DNA of 34,562 nt, taken from assembly GCF_016863635.1 (NCBI RefSeq), contig NZ_BOPG01000125.1, forward strand, positions 1 through 34,562. Reading direction: 5' to 3'. The DNA is from Virgisporangium aurantiacum (GTDB taxonomy: Bacteria; Actinomycetota; Actinomycetes; Mycobacteriales; Micromonosporaceae). The notes beneath the pieces were generated by a model. The model saw nothing but the letters and a program-made list of their open reading frames with translations. It had not been told where the DNA came from and ran no database searches. The translations under genes were made by a program, and so were the position numbers. Of this stretch, positions 1 through 8,826 are shown piece after piece (position 1 is the stretch's first letter; every line of letters begins with the position of its first letter).

Positions 1-249
1 GCGCGCTCATCGGCCGCCGTCACCGGTGTAGGGAGGACTCGATTCTCTCAACCATGGCGATCACCATGCCACCGCAGCTCCGCCCCTGAAAAGCCCCGAC
101 CGCGGCATACCGGTATCCGCAACCACACCACATCGAGGAAGACTTCATCGATCGAGCAGACGAGCTTCGAGACTGCTCCGCATCACCGGAGCAAGGGAGG
201 AGCAGCACGGGGTGCGGCATAGCGGACACGGTGGTGTGCGGGCAGACTC

Positions 250-738
250 GTGGTCGTGCAGCTGATGGGGGTCGCCGGTCACGGCGTTGATGTGCGCGTG
301 GTGGGTTACCAGTTTCCGGATGCCGATGATCCGGCGAAGCGCTTCAGCTGGCACATGGTTGAAGTCAGCGCGACCTGCGCCGAGGGCTCCTGGACCGTCA
401 GCTACCCCGCCTTGACCTGCGACGAGTCTCCGCGGTTGAGCAGATGGCTGCGCAATGTCGCCGACACGGTGGGATCGACGCCCACCGGCACGAACAACAC
501 CGCCGTGCTGCCGGCCGTGCTGAGCTTCGTCGAGCCCAACCTGTCGCTGACGGTCGTCAGGTCGGCGCCGGCGACAGCGCTGATCGACATCGGGTTGGAT
601 CTGGAGTTCGCCCCGCCCTGGCGATCTCGACACGCTGCCGGCGACCCGTGCCAGATCAGGTGCGAGGTGAGCCGTGAGCGTTTACTGCAAGCGGCGGCAG
701 AATGGGACGCAGAGATCGCCCTGTATCCGGACCGTTAG
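250..738 (+). CDS. WapI-like immunity-family protein
   Basis: Encodes about 162 residues with no signal peptide or membrane segment. Near the N-terminus is a VGYQFPDADDP...RFSWHMVE block, then ALTCDESPRLSRWL, a central LSFVEPNLSL strand and a late EFAPPW motif. I recall this arrangement from actinobacterial proteins annotated as WapI family immunity proteins, probably cytoplasmic. The family assignment is from memory. The start is uncertain: GTG at 250 is the first in frame, ATG at 265 is an alternative, and neither has a clear Shine-Dalgarno. No toxin partner is visible next to it, so an immunity role here is only a family-level guess. Confidence 0.7.
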   Translation: MVVQLMGVAGHGVDVRVVGYQFPDADDPAKRFSWHMVEVSATCAEGSWTVSYPALTCDESPRLSRWLRNVADTVGSTPTGTNNTAVLPAVLSFVEPNLSLTVVRSAPATALIDIGLDLEFAPPWRSRHAAGDPCQIRCEVSRERLLQAAAEWDAEIALYPDR

Positions 739-869
739 GAACGCCGGCCCTTGGGGCGCGACAGATCCGCACGGCCGCCCTCCTCGCGGCACGAGCGGAT
801 AGTGGCGCCTGCGCCTGTGGTCCGGGGTTCCGCTTGCCGCGGCGCTCGGCCGTTGACGACTATGATCAC

Positions 870-1235
870 GTGTCTATCCGGCGACCTGGGGATGAGGGTG
901 AGAGCGCTCGCGACCGCGCGGCGGTCGAGCACGTTGTGGGACGAGCGTTGCCCGATGAGTGGCCGGCGGTGGCCCTGCCGGCGGGTGCCCGGGTCCGCGT
1001 CGTCAAGGACCCTGATTGGGACGGGCCGTGGAGACGCGAGTTTCTCGGCGTCGTCGGCGATCTCGCGGCGCCGGAACTGGTCCGCCACTACCAGGCGCGG
1101 CCTGACGAGTTGATGTACTGGGTCAGATTCGACGAACCGGAGTTCGACCACACCGACGACGGGCCGTACCGCAAGGCCCAGATCTGGGGGCGATACCTCC
1201 AGCTCGTTGCCGAACGGGACGGCTCAGGGCGGTAA
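870..1235 (+). CDS. conserved small beta-barrel-like protein of unknown function
   Basis: About 121 residues. The conserved-looking core is ALPAGARVRVVKDPDWDGPW, then a short linker, YWVRFDEPEFD and GPYRKAQIWGRYLQ. Such proteins in actinobacteria are sometimes labelled ferrous iron transport protein A-like because of an SH3-like barrel; I see nothing specific to iron. GTG at 870 follows a TATGAT hexamer by only three bases, so the true start could be the in-frame GTG near 936, just before ALPDEWPAVALPAG. An open frame extends upstream to 702, but it has low-complexity composition and overlaps the previous gene, so I do not extend to it. Confidence 0.6.
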   Translation: MSIRRPGDEGESARDRAAVEHVVGRALPDEWPAVALPAGARVRVVKDPDWDGPWRREFLGVVGDLAAPELVRHYQARPDELMYWVRFDEPEFDHTDDGPYRKAQIWGRYLQLVAERDGSGR

Positions 1236-1294
1236 CCGCCCGAGTCGCGGCAAATCAGGGCACCAAGATCACTCGGTTGGGTGCCGTGACGCAG

Positions 1295-1317
1295 GGTGGG
1301 AGACCGCACTCCCCACC
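1295..1317 (+). terminator. possible hairpin terminator between convergent genes
   Basis: GGTGGGAG and CTCCCCACC pair around a six-base loop with one bulged C. The hairpin lies about 60 bases after the stop at 1235, in the gap before the convergent gene ending at 1457. It has no T-run, which is common in GC-rich actinomycetes. Confidence 0.35.
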
Positions 1318-1340
1318 GAGTTCCGGGTCGAGTTCCGGGT
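1317..1340. repeat. two tandem copies of a 12-base unit
   Basis: CGAGTTCCGGGT occurs twice back to back in the convergent intergenic region. No function is evident; it may be replication slippage. Confidence 0.6.
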
Positions 1341-1456
1341 GACGTCGGCTGAGATGTCGTTCCCGATCAAAGCGGACCAAATCATCGAAACTCAGTAGCT
1401 ACAGTGTCTGGGATACCGCCACCGGCATACGTGCACCGGCGATGCGTCGAATCGGG

Positions 1457-3115
1457 TTACTGGTAGCCGCGGATCTGGCAGAACACCGTCGTCAGGTTGC
1501 CGGCTCGGGCGTCCCACATGGCTCCGCCCGATGCCGCGGCCACGTCCCGCATCTGGGCCTCATCGGCTTCGCCGAAGAGGATCGGGAAAACGGCAACGGG
1601 TTGCCGCGAGCCGCGGGACTGCAGGTAGGACTTGAATGCGGCCAGGTCGCGACCGCGGTTGCTTTCGCCGTCGGTCATCAGCACGATGCTGACGAACCGG
1701 TCCTTGTCGACTGCCTCGTCCAGGACGGTGTAGGCGGCCACGAGCGAGTCGTAGACGGCCGTCGCGCCGCTGGCCCGAAGATCCGCGATCGCCGTTCGCA
1801 GCAGGTCGTGCGACGGCTGGGGGTCGACCGGATCGAGGGTGAAGGTCCGCAATGGCGCTGGCCGGTCGCTGAAGGGCAACAGGAGCACCTCCTCACGGCT
1901 GCGGAATCGGCAGTGATCCGTCGGCGGCGCGCTGTTCGTGCCGGTCAGGCTGTTGAGGGCGGACTTCAGGTTATCCAGCCGGGGTCCTCGCATCGAGCCC
2001 GACACGTCAAGCACGTAGACCGTTCGCGACGGTCGGCGCAGCTTGTCAAGGTAGGCCGTCAACAACGTCTTGACGGACGACGGATCCTCCGGGAACGGCA
2101 GTTCGACCGGTAGCTCGCCCAGATCCGCTGGATGCTGCAGGCCCGCGACGGCCGGGCGGCGCGTTGTCAGTTGCCCGATGCGACGCTGTGCCGACTCCGA
2201 TCGCAGGTAGTCCGCGAGCCGCCGCTGGGCGTCTCGCGCTGCGGTCGAGGCGGAGGCCAGCTGGGTCAGCGGATAGTCGCCGCTCACTACACCGTCGCGC
2301 GGATAGATGAGCGTCAGCGATTCGGGCAGCCGACCGGAGCGGTTGAGCTCGACCAGGGAACCCTCGTAGTTGATCAGCCCGTCGACCGCGGGTCCCAGGT
2401 CGGCACCGGTCATGCGCCGTACGAAGGCGTCGGTGAGCCCGGCGGAGGAGCCGGCGGTGAGCTGCTGTGCGCGGAAGAACCCGGTCAACGGGCCGGATAC
2501 CCGGGAGACGGCCGCGGCGTCCAGCGCCCGGCCGGTGTCGTCCAGTGCGGTGGCGACGGCTACCAGCGCCGAGAAGCCGCTGTTGGAGGTGGTCGGGTCG
2601 GTCATGGCGAAGGTGAACGTGCCGGCGGCGGCCGCGCTCGCGATCTGGGCCCAGCTCACCGGCGTCCCCGCCCAGCCGAGACGCTGTGCGGTGGCGGTGC
2701 GCAGGCCGAGCACCACCGGTGAGGTCATGATGCGGTCGGCGCCGGCGAGGCGCTGCTTGGCCGCGGGAATCGTGTCGAGATACCGGTTCGAAGAGAACCA
2801 CACCGCGTCGTAAACACCGTCGGCCTTGCCGGAGGCGACCGTTTCTGCGCCCTCGATACTGCCGGCGAAGTCCATCTTGACCGTCACTGCGGTGGCTCTG
2901 GCCGCCTCGTCGAGGATCGGCCGCATGTCCGCGAGCTCACTGCCGGCCAGGACCCGTAGCGTGACCGGCGACCCGGCGGCGAGCGTGGTGCTGGCGGTGG
3001 GATCGGGCCTGGCGCGCTGCCCGGCGTCGCAGGCCACCAACAGCGTCGCGACCGCCAGCATGGCGATGGCGTGGCTGGCCGCGAGGGCGGACGCGCGGCG
3101 GGGAGCCGGGATCAT
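1457..3115 (-). CDS. lipoprotein with a solute-binding-like domain and a C-terminal VWA domain
   Basis: 552 residues. The N-terminus is a lipoprotein signal with a hydrophobic stretch and an LVAC lipobox (Cys29), so the protein should be anchored outside the membrane. Residues about 45-340 resemble a type II periplasmic binding protein (VTLRVLAGSEL, then GVYDAVWFSSNRYLD). From about residue 360 there is a von Willebrand A domain with the MIDAS motif DVSGS and a later LMTDGESNRG. ATG at 3115 is chosen because it overlaps the upstream stop as ATGA and has GGAGG eight bases before it; GTG at 3124 is an alternative. The gene is the last of a coupled set after a kinase and an FHA protein. It probably senses or binds a ligand or protein at the envelope; the ligand is unknown. 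Confidence 0.88.
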   Translation of the reverse strand: MIPAPRRASALAASHAIAMLAVATLLVACDAGQRARPDPTASTTLAAGSPVTLRVLAGSELADMRPILDEAARATAVTVKMDFAGSIEGAETVASGKADGVYDAVWFSSNRYLDTIPAAKQRLAGADRIMTSPVVLGLRTATAQRLGWAGTPVSWAQIASAAAAGTFTFAMTDPTTSNSGFSALVAVATALDDTGRALDAAAVSRVSGPLTGFFRAQQLTAGSSAGLTDAFVRRMTGADLGPAVDGLINYEGSLVELNRSGRLPESLTLIYPRDGVVSGDYPLTQLASASTAARDAQRRLADYLRSESAQRRIGQLTTRRPAVAGLQHPADLGELPVELPFPEDPSSVKTLLTAYLDKLRRPSRTVYVLDVSGSMRGPRLDNLKSALNSLTGTNSAPPTDHCRFRSREEVLLLPFSDRPAPLRTFTLDPVDPQPSHDLLRTAIADLRASGATAVYDSLVAAYTVLDEAVDKDRFVSIVLMTDGESNRGRDLAAFKSYLQSRGSRQPVAVFPILFGEADEAQMRDVAAASGGAMWDARAGNLTTVFCQIRGYQ

Positions 3116-4218
3116 GGGACGCACCTCCGGGACGTCTCGTCGTAGCTGCCGAGCTGGCTGAGCATGGCGGTGAGGACGGGATAGTCGGGCGACTCGACGA
3201 CCGCGGCCAGCGACGGGCTGGGCCGCTGGTCCGGCGAATCGTCGGTCAGCCGGAAGCCATGCTGCACAGCCAGCTTGCGAAGACCAGGGTCCTCGCTGAG
3301 CAGCTTGCCGATCGCCCGTCCGGCCTCGGTCCGCGGCACGAGCGTGTGCCGCACGTAGATCGTCGGATTGGGGAAGAGCAGCAGGTGGTCGCCGTCGGCG
3401 GGAATCTGGGGCCTGGCCACGCGGTCATAGAACTGCGACTCGTAGATCATGGCCATCGGGATGCTCTTCTCCCCACCGGCCCGGTACTCCTCGTAGAGGT
3501 CGCCGCTGGAGGATTGCTTGGTGCCCTGAGCCGACATCAGCAGGCACAGGTCGGGCATCACGGCCGCCAGCTTGTCGGTGCCCGCTATGACTTTGCCGCC
3601 GTTGAGCACCGCCGACACGATCGACAGGAACATGATGGCCGAACTCGAGTCCGACGGATCGGTGGTGCGGACCAGCACCAGCCGCCCGTCGTCGGAGCCG
3701 TCGCCGGCCAGGTCCTTCCACCGCACCCCCTGCCGGGCCAGGTCCACCAGCTTGTCGATCATGACGACGTCACGGCCGCTGACGCCCTGCACGACGCCCT
3801 TGGCGCGCAGCATCTCGGCGGTGCGGGTGAAGGTGGCGATGCCCATGATCGACAGAAGCGGTTTGACCGACTCGTTGACCTTCATCGCCTCCATCACCCG
3901 CTTGGCGGTCTGCTGGCTGGCGGGGAAGGCGAGGTCGTACCGATCCGGTTGGGCCTCCAGGCGCTGGACCATGTCGACCGAGCCGCTGCTGTCGATCTGC
4001 AGGTCGAACCCGGCGCACCGGAAGATCGTTCGCACATCGGGGTCGGTGAGGAACGTCCGCTTCTCCGACCCGACGATCCCCCGGACCATACTGACGGAGG
4101 CCGCGCACGGCTGCTGGCTGTCGCCTCGGCGCACGAGGTTGCGGACCACCAGCCCGCAGACGATCAGCAGGGCGAGAATGCACACGCCGCCGATCCCGAA
4201 CTTCATGCCTCTGCTCAT
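3112..4218 (-). CDS. membrane-anchored binding-protein-like protein
   Basis: 368 residues. After MSRGMKF comes one hydrophobic segment (about residues 7-26, IGGVCILALLIVCGLVV) with basic residues after it, then an extracytoplasmic domain. That domain resembles a type II solute-binding fold: DLQIDSSGSVDMVQRL, RYDLAFPASQ, VMIDKLVDLARQGVRW and late PNPTIYVRHTLVP. No ABC permease or ATPase lies nearby, so a transport role is doubtful and a sensory role is more likely. Start ATG 4218 has a strong AGGAGGA upstream and overlaps the stop of the FHA gene as ATGA. It overlaps the next gene (VWA lipoprotein) the same way, so the three are translationally coupled. The ligand is unknown. Confidence 0.82.
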   Translation of the reverse strand: MSRGMKFGIGGVCILALLIVCGLVVRNLVRRGDSQQPCAASVSMVRGIVGSEKRTFLTDPDVRTIFRCAGFDLQIDSSGSVDMVQRLEAQPDRYDLAFPASQQTAKRVMEAMKVNESVKPLLSIMGIATFTRTAEMLRAKGVVQGVSGRDVVMIDKLVDLARQGVRWKDLAGDGSDDGRLVLVRTTDPSDSSSAIMFLSIVSAVLNGGKVIAGTDKLAAVMPDLCLLMSAQGTKQSSSGDLYEEYRAGGEKSIPMAMIYESQFYDRVARPQIPADGDHLLLFPNPTIYVRHTLVPRTEAGRAIGKLLSEDPGLRKLAVQHGFRLTDDSPDQRPSPSLAAVVESPDYPVLTAMLSQLGSYDETSRRCVP

Positions 4219-5030
4219 GGCGTCCTCCTGTCGGCCCTGGGGCGGTCGGCACCCAGCAGCCGCAGATCGGGCGGGATCAGCGTCGCCGTGCGGGCGAGCA
4301 GCTCGAGCAGGTTGGTTTTGATCGCCCCGGATGCGGCGGAGTCGACGGTGAGGCCGTGGCAGCCCTGTCGGGTGAGCCGCTGCCGTAGGGCGTCCACGAC
4401 GTTCTCGGCCTTGCGCGCGGTCCAGCCGCGCTGGCCCGACACGAGGTTGAGCGCGTCGGACGTATCGGGCCAGGACAGCGGCTCCGGGGCGTCGAGCCGC
4501 AGCAGATGATTCTGGTACAGCGCGACCAGGACGAGCTTCTCCCGGTCGGACAGTCGCAGGGCCGTCTCGCGCGTGTCCGTCTCCGGGCCGACCGCCACGG
4601 GAGCGGGCTGCGGACGGCTGACCAGCAGTTCGACCACGTGCCGGCGGCTGCCCGTGATGTAGAGCGGGGTGTACCCGGCCGGCAGCGTGACCTCGTGGTC
4701 GTGCAGCAGTTCGGGCGCGTCGGGGATACGGATCGGCAGCCGGCCGACGTTGCTCAACCGCCACCCGGCGCCGGTCTCGCAGCGCAGCACCGCCTGCTCG
4801 CGGCTCACCTTGCCATCGCCGGAGCCAACCGTGACGTGCACGGCGTTGGAGTTGCGGCCGAGGAGCAGGCGGTTGGCTGGCGCGGCGACGGCGGCGTACC
4901 CGCCGTCCTCCCCGAGGACGAACAGCGTGCCAGTGGGGGCCGGGTTGCCGCCGAGCGCGGGTTGCGTGCGGTAGAGGCTAGGGGTCGCGGAGCCGAGCGG
5001 GTACATTCCCCTCATAACGGACGTTGACAT
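4215..5030 (-). CDS. FHA-domain protein with C-terminal helical, HTH-like region
   Basis: 271 residues, cytoplasmic. An FHA domain (phosphothreonine-binding) occupies about residues 34-115: NRLLLGRNSNAVHV, GKVSREQAVLRC and a following beta-rich part. The C-terminal half starts at LSDREKLVLVALYQ and continues LSWPDTSDALNLV and ARKAENVVDALRQRL. It has a helical pattern like the winged-helix-like tails of actinobacterial FHA proteins, and DNA binding is possible but unproven. ATG 5030 has GAGGAGG upstream. The kinase gene ends 76 bases upstream and its product is the natural phosphorylation partner. The stop overlaps the start of the next gene. Confidence 0.85.
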   Translation of the reverse strand: MSTSVMRGMYPLGSATPSLYRTQPALGGNPAPTGTLFVLGEDGGYAAVAAPANRLLLGRNSNAVHVTVGSGDGKVSREQAVLRCETGAGWRLSNVGRLPIRIPDAPELLHDHEVTLPAGYTPLYITGSRRHVVELLVSRPQPAPVAVGPETDTRETALRLSDREKLVLVALYQNHLLRLDAPEPLSWPDTSDALNLVSGQRGWTARKAENVVDALRQRLTRQGCHGLTVDSAASGAIKTNLLELLARTATLIPPDLRLLGADRPRADRRTP

Positions 5031-5106
5031 CGGGCGCCTCCTCGGGCGGTTCGCTGGTGACCTCTCGACGCTATGAGCGCTGACCCGGGGACCTTCCCGG
5101 CGCGGG

Positions 5107-6246
5107 TCAGGTACGGGTGGCGTCCTCCGGCCCCGGCCGCGGTTCAGACTCGCGGCGTGAGCCGGCCAGCGAGGCGACGCCGAAGACGGCCGGCCCGATG
5201 ATCCCGGCGGCCCACGGGACCGGATCGAGCCATCCCTGCGCGCTGGCGACCATGCCTGCGACGGTGCCGAAGCCGCCGGTGACGATCGGAAGCGTCAGAT
5301 CGCGGGCCTGTAGGACTGCGGCGACCGCGGGTCGGCGCCTCGACCGGGCGACGACCGGCTGCAGCGCCGCGTGCGCGGCCGAGCCGAACTCGCCCGCGGT
5401 CTGGAACCGCCGATCGGGGTCGGGATCCAGGCCCTTCCGTACCACCCGGCGCAGCGTCGCCGGCACCGCCGCCGACATCTCGGCGGGCGTGCGGCGGCCC
5501 CTGCTGCTGGCGTCGTAGCCGAGCGGTCCGAACGGGCACTTCCCGGTGAGCGTCTCGAAGAGGACGGCGGCAAGCGAGAAGATGTCCGAACGCAGGTCAT
5601 CGTGCTTTTCGCGACGCTCAGGCGCCATGTAAGCGGAGGAGCCGATGGGCTGTCCCGGCCGGGTGATGCGCGTGTCGCCGGCCGCATCGACCCGGTGCGC
5701 GATGCCCCAGTCGATCAGGTACGCGTGGTCGCTGCCGTCAGCGAAGCCGTGGTCGAGCAGCACGTTGGACGGCTTGACGTCGCGGTGCCGCAGCTTGCTG
5801 CGGTGTGCGGCGTCGAGCGCCGCCGCGACCTGGCGCACGATCGCCACGGCCCGGGCCGGTTCCAGCGGACTTAGCCGGATCTCGTCGGCCAGGCTGCTGC
5901 GCCGCTCGGGCCCGGAGTGGGTGGCGCAGGCCGGATCACCGCATCGCACCAGCCGCATGGCGATGTAGCACTGCGCCACGTCGCGGAAGTCGTAGATCGG
6001 CAGGATGTACGGCGAATCGATCTCGGCAGCCAGGCGCATCTCCCGCACGAAGCGGGCACGCGCCTCCTGGCCGGCGACCGCGTCGTCGCGGAGGACCTTC
6101 AACGCGACCAGCCGCTCGAGCCGGGTGTCGCGGGCCTTCCATACCACGCCCATCCCGCCGTTACCGAGCCACTCCAGCTGCTCGTACCGGTCGATCGTCA
6201 CGGCCAAGTTCCACTCCGGAGTCGTTGAGGAGCCGGGTATCTGCAT
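5107..6246 (-). CDS. membrane Ser/Thr protein kinase (PknB-like)
   Basis: 379 residues. Kinase motifs are complete: glycine loop GNGGMG (28-33), ATP lysine in VALK (Lys50), catalytic HRDVKPSN (154-161), metal-binding DWG in place of DFG (179-181), and APE (208-210). The end of the kinase domain is near residue 295. Two hydrophobic segments follow (about 318-336 and 344-362), so it should sit in the membrane with little outside it, unlike PASTA-type PknB. The DWG variant occurs in some active bacterial kinases, so I do not call it inactive. ATG 6246 is the first in frame and has only a distant GAGGAG. Neighbouring FHA proteins on both sides suggest it phosphorylates threonines that they recognise. 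Confidence 0.92.
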   Translation of the reverse strand: MQIPGSSTTPEWNLAVTIDRYEQLEWLGNGGMGVVWKARDTRLERLVALKVLRDDAVAGQEARARFVREMRLAAEIDSPYILPIYDFRDVAQCYIAMRLVRCGDPACATHSGPERRSSLADEIRLSPLEPARAVAIVRQVAAALDAAHRSKLRHRDVKPSNVLLDHGFADGSDHAYLIDWGIAHRVDAAGDTRITRPGQPIGSSAYMAPERREKHDDLRSDIFSLAAVLFETLTGKCPFGPLGYDASSRGRRTPAEMSAAVPATLRRVVRKGLDPDPDRRFQTAGEFGSAAHAALQPVVARSRRRPAVAAVLQARDLTLPIVTGGFGTVAGMVASAQGWLDPVPWAAGIIGPAVFGVASLAGSRRESEPRPGPEDATRT

Positions 6247-6353
6247 GCGGAGATGCGAGCGGCTCCTCGTGGCCCCGCCCGTCGCGTCGCGATCAGCGTA
6301 AAAAACGGCAAGACAAATCCCGCTTGCGTTTCATCCGAGCGGGGTACCGGAAG

Positions 6354-6373
6354 CGGCCAGTCATCGCTGGCCG
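6354..6373 (-). terminator. hairpin after the FHA-monooxygenase gene
   Basis: CGGCCAG and CTGGCCG form a perfect seven-base-pair stem around a six-base loop, starting about 20 bases past the stop at 6394 on the minus strand. It suggests the monooxygenase gene is its own unit and that the kinase group has its own promoter in 6247-6350. Confidence 0.45.
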
Positions 6374-6393
6374 ACCGGCTGGTTTCCCCGGCT

Positions 6394-8271
6394 TCAGGCC
6401 GCAAGGGCGGCGGCTGCGACGGGCTGGCGGGAAAACAGGTCGATGTCGACCTCTTCCCCGCCGACGACTGCGGTATCCCACGGGCCGCTCAGCTGTAGGG
6501 TCCGCAGGGTCTCGCCGCTCAGCCGTTGCAAATGATTGCGCAGCACGGTGTCGTCGGGCAGGCCGGGCAGGCGGGACGCCAGCCGGGTTCGGATCGTCCG
6601 GAGCCGCTCCAGAAGGGCTTCGATGTCTGCGTCCCGGTCAAGTAGCCCGGCGCGTCCTTCATCGATCCCCTGGGCGATCTTGTCCTTGATCGCCCATTGG
6701 CTACCGTCAGCCTCCGTGGCGACCATCGCCCGCCAGGCCCGGCTCTTGTGGCGATACTGCAGCATCGCCATCGCGGCCTCGTGGCGGACGAAGTCGGCGT
6801 CCCGCAACGAGCCGCGATGCCAGGCTTCGTCGACCGTCCGGGCGAGCGACACGGCTGAAACGAGTCCGCTGTTGAGCCCGCGGCCGGGCCAGAAGTGGAT
6901 GGCGTTGGCCGCGTCGCCCAGCAGGAAGCCGTAGGTGCCCGGGGTCGTTGGCGTCGCGGCGTACAGCTGCGCACTGAACCGTGAGCGTTGCACCATGTCC
7001 AGGCGGAACGCGGTCACTGCGGTCAGGTGCTCCTCGGCCACGCCGAACAGGGCCAGACCGTCCATGATCCGCCGCCACAGACCCGATCCCTTGACCAGCG
7101 CCGGCAGAAACAGCGTGTGATGAGTCGAGCAGCGGAAGTCGTCATGCTCGTCGCGCACCATCGTGCACGGCCGCGAGGCGATGCAGTCCCTGAACTCGCG
7201 CCGGACCGGATCGATGCCGATGACCTCGGCCGCCTCGGCATCAGTCAGGCGCATGTTCAGGAAGCCCTCGCCCCGCAGGGAGTTGAGCAGGAAACGGTTC
7301 TGGGCGACAGTCAACGCAACGATCATAGGATCGGGAAGGTCGGACCGTACCCGCAGGCCCAGCACCACGTCCTGCAGGTGTTCCCCAGCCAGCGAGTATG
7401 CCGAGCCGTCCGGGACACCAAAACGATCGCTGTAGCGGTCCCGGGTCGGCGAGCGACTGCCCTCGCAGATGGCCAGCACGTGACTGTTCGCGACGGTCTC
7501 GTGCTGCTCGGCCGGATCGAACGCGGTCGGCACCAGCCGGATCCGGTCCGCTTTCTCGTTCGCCAGGTCCAGCAGTACGTCCTCAAAGTGGGCGATCCGC
7601 ACGTTGCGCGGCGCTTGGCCGCGAATCGAGTCAGGCCCGACCGGCCACATCTCGGTGTAGCAGCCCGGGCCGAACAGCCGCGCCTGTACCGCCGCCGGCA
7701 ATAGCAGGTACTGGCGGCTCTGAATCGTCACGACCTGCTGCCGCCGGACATTGCCGTGTCGTTCGTCTTTCCAGACGACGTCCGACCCTGCCTGCATCCA
7801 GCGCTCGTCGTACATCGTGACGGCTACCCGGGAGCCCATCAGATCGTCCAGAAGCAGCGCGAGGCTCAGGCCGACCGGACCGCCGCCGGTGATCACCACC
7901 CGTAGCGCCGGCTCCCGCGCAACAACGGCGGTCTGCGTCGCCGAAGCCGCGGGCGCGCCGAGCGGTGTCACGGCTTCGGCCGTCGCGAAGCGATACGTCT
8001 CCTCGCCGATCGTGATCCGGTCGCCGTGCCGCAGGCGGTGACAAGTCGCCAGCACGCCGTTGACGAGGGTTCCGTTGCGGCTCGTCCGGTCATACAGCAC
8101 ATAACCGGACTCCTCCCACAACACCTCGGCGTGCAACCGGGAGGCGGTCGCCCCAGCGGCGATGAGTCCGCTGCCCGGATCGCGGCCGATGGTCAGCCGC
8201 ACGCCCGGCATCGCGATCCGCTGTCCCCGGCGAGGACCGTCACACACCACAAACTCAGCCGACACGAGCAT
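6394..8271 (-). CDS. FHA domain fused to an FAD-dependent monooxygenase-like protein
   Basis: 625 residues from ATG 8271; GTG 8331 would add 20 residues with no better ribosome site. Residues about 8-95 are an FHA domain (LTIGRDPGSG, ATASRLHAEV, SRNGTLVNG), with the Arg, Ser, His and Asn-Gly positions expected for phosphothreonine binding. A linker follows, then a Rossmann FAD motif GGGPVG (129-134) and, near residues 445-465, the second FAD motif LLGDAANAIHFWPGRGLN, as in group A flavin monooxygenases. The C-terminal 120 residues are helical. The likely reaction is NAD(P)H- and FAD-dependent hydroxylation of an unknown substrate. The FHA fusion suggests docking to a phosphorylated partner, most simply the adjacent kinase. 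It is upstream of and co-oriented with the kinase group. Confidence 0.85.
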   Translation of the reverse strand: MLVSAEFVVCDGPRRGQRIAMPGVRLTIGRDPGSGLIAAGATASRLHAEVLWEESGYVLYDRTSRNGTLVNGVLATCHRLRHGDRITIGEETYRFATAEAVTPLGAPAASATQTAVVAREPALRVVITGGGPVGLSLALLLDDLMGSRVAVTMYDERWMQAGSDVVWKDERHGNVRRQQVVTIQSRQYLLLPAAVQARLFGPGCYTEMWPVGPDSIRGQAPRNVRIAHFEDVLLDLANEKADRIRLVPTAFDPAEQHETVANSHVLAICEGSRSPTRDRYSDRFGVPDGSAYSLAGEHLQDVVLGLRVRSDLPDPMIVALTVAQNRFLLNSLRGEGFLNMRLTDAEAAEVIGIDPVRREFRDCIASRPCTMVRDEHDDFRCSTHHTLFLPALVKGSGLWRRIMDGLALFGVAEEHLTAVTAFRLDMVQRSRFSAQLYAATPTTPGTYGFLLGDAANAIHFWPGRGLNSGLVSAVSLARTVDEAWHRGSLRDADFVRHEAAMAMLQYRHKSRAWRAMVATEADGSQWAIKDKIAQGIDEGRAGLLDRDADIEALLERLRTIRTRLASRLPGLPDDTVLRNHLQRLSGETLRTLQLSGPWDTAVVGGEEVDIDLFSRQPVAAAALAA

Positions 8272-8424
8272 GCCCTTTCTCGGATTGCCTGATGTTTCCG
8301 AGAGCGTATGGAGGTCAGGGCGGGAGGGCACCCGTCAGCGATGTCGCTTGCCACGCTCGTGGCAGGCGACAGCGAAGAGCCGGCCAGGTGCACCTCAGCT
8401 GGGCCACGGGCGCTACAGGCGGGC

Positions 8425-8826
8425 GTTCGGGCCGCCTCGGGTGATCAGGTCGTCGTGGGTGCTGGGTTCGGCGATCCGGCCGGCGTTGCGGCTTGCGAAC
8501 GATCTGCGGCTTGAACGAGCCGTCACGATCCCGCGGCACCGTGATCTGGACCGGGCCAACGTCGGCCAGCAACGTCGTCGCCCGGGGAACATTGCGGGAG
8601 TTCCCGGGGTCCTTGGCCAGCCGACATAGCCGAGGTGATCAGCGATCTCCTCACCCAGCGCTGCCTCGGTCACCCGCTCCAATCAAACTGCTGCAGCAGA
8701 CCGTCCTCGCTTGTCAGTTGCAGGCCCGCCTCCCGGACCTGCTCGACCCGCGGCCACCAGCTCGGCGTCCACACCCGCCAGCGTCGCCGCCGGGTCCTTC
8801 TCTCACCACCGCCGCATTATCCACGG
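8425..8826 (-). pseudogene. remnant of an IS256-family transposase
   Basis: Minus-strand reading in shifting frames gives pieces of a Mutator/IS256 transposase N-terminus: VREAGLQLTSEDGLLQQF, then LERVTEAALGEEIADHLGY, then VGPVQITVPRDRDGSF followed by KPQIVRKPQRR. A stop and at least two frameshifts separate these. Only about the first 130 codons of a roughly 400-codon gene remain, and the catalytic DDE region is absent. No terminal inverted repeats are visible. This is a decayed insertion-sequence fragment. Confidence 0.8.

Noticed and set aside
702..869. N-terminal extension of the second gene
   Set aside because: The added residues overlap the previous gene and have low-complexity composition.
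3259..4509. 416-codon plus-strand frame opposite the binding-protein-like gene
   Set aside because: Shadow frame with His/Arg/Gly-rich composition; the minus-strand genes have ribosome sites and domains.
5107..6246. Pseudokinase call because of DWG in place of DFG
   Set aside because: The metal-binding Asp is present and all other catalytic residues are intact.
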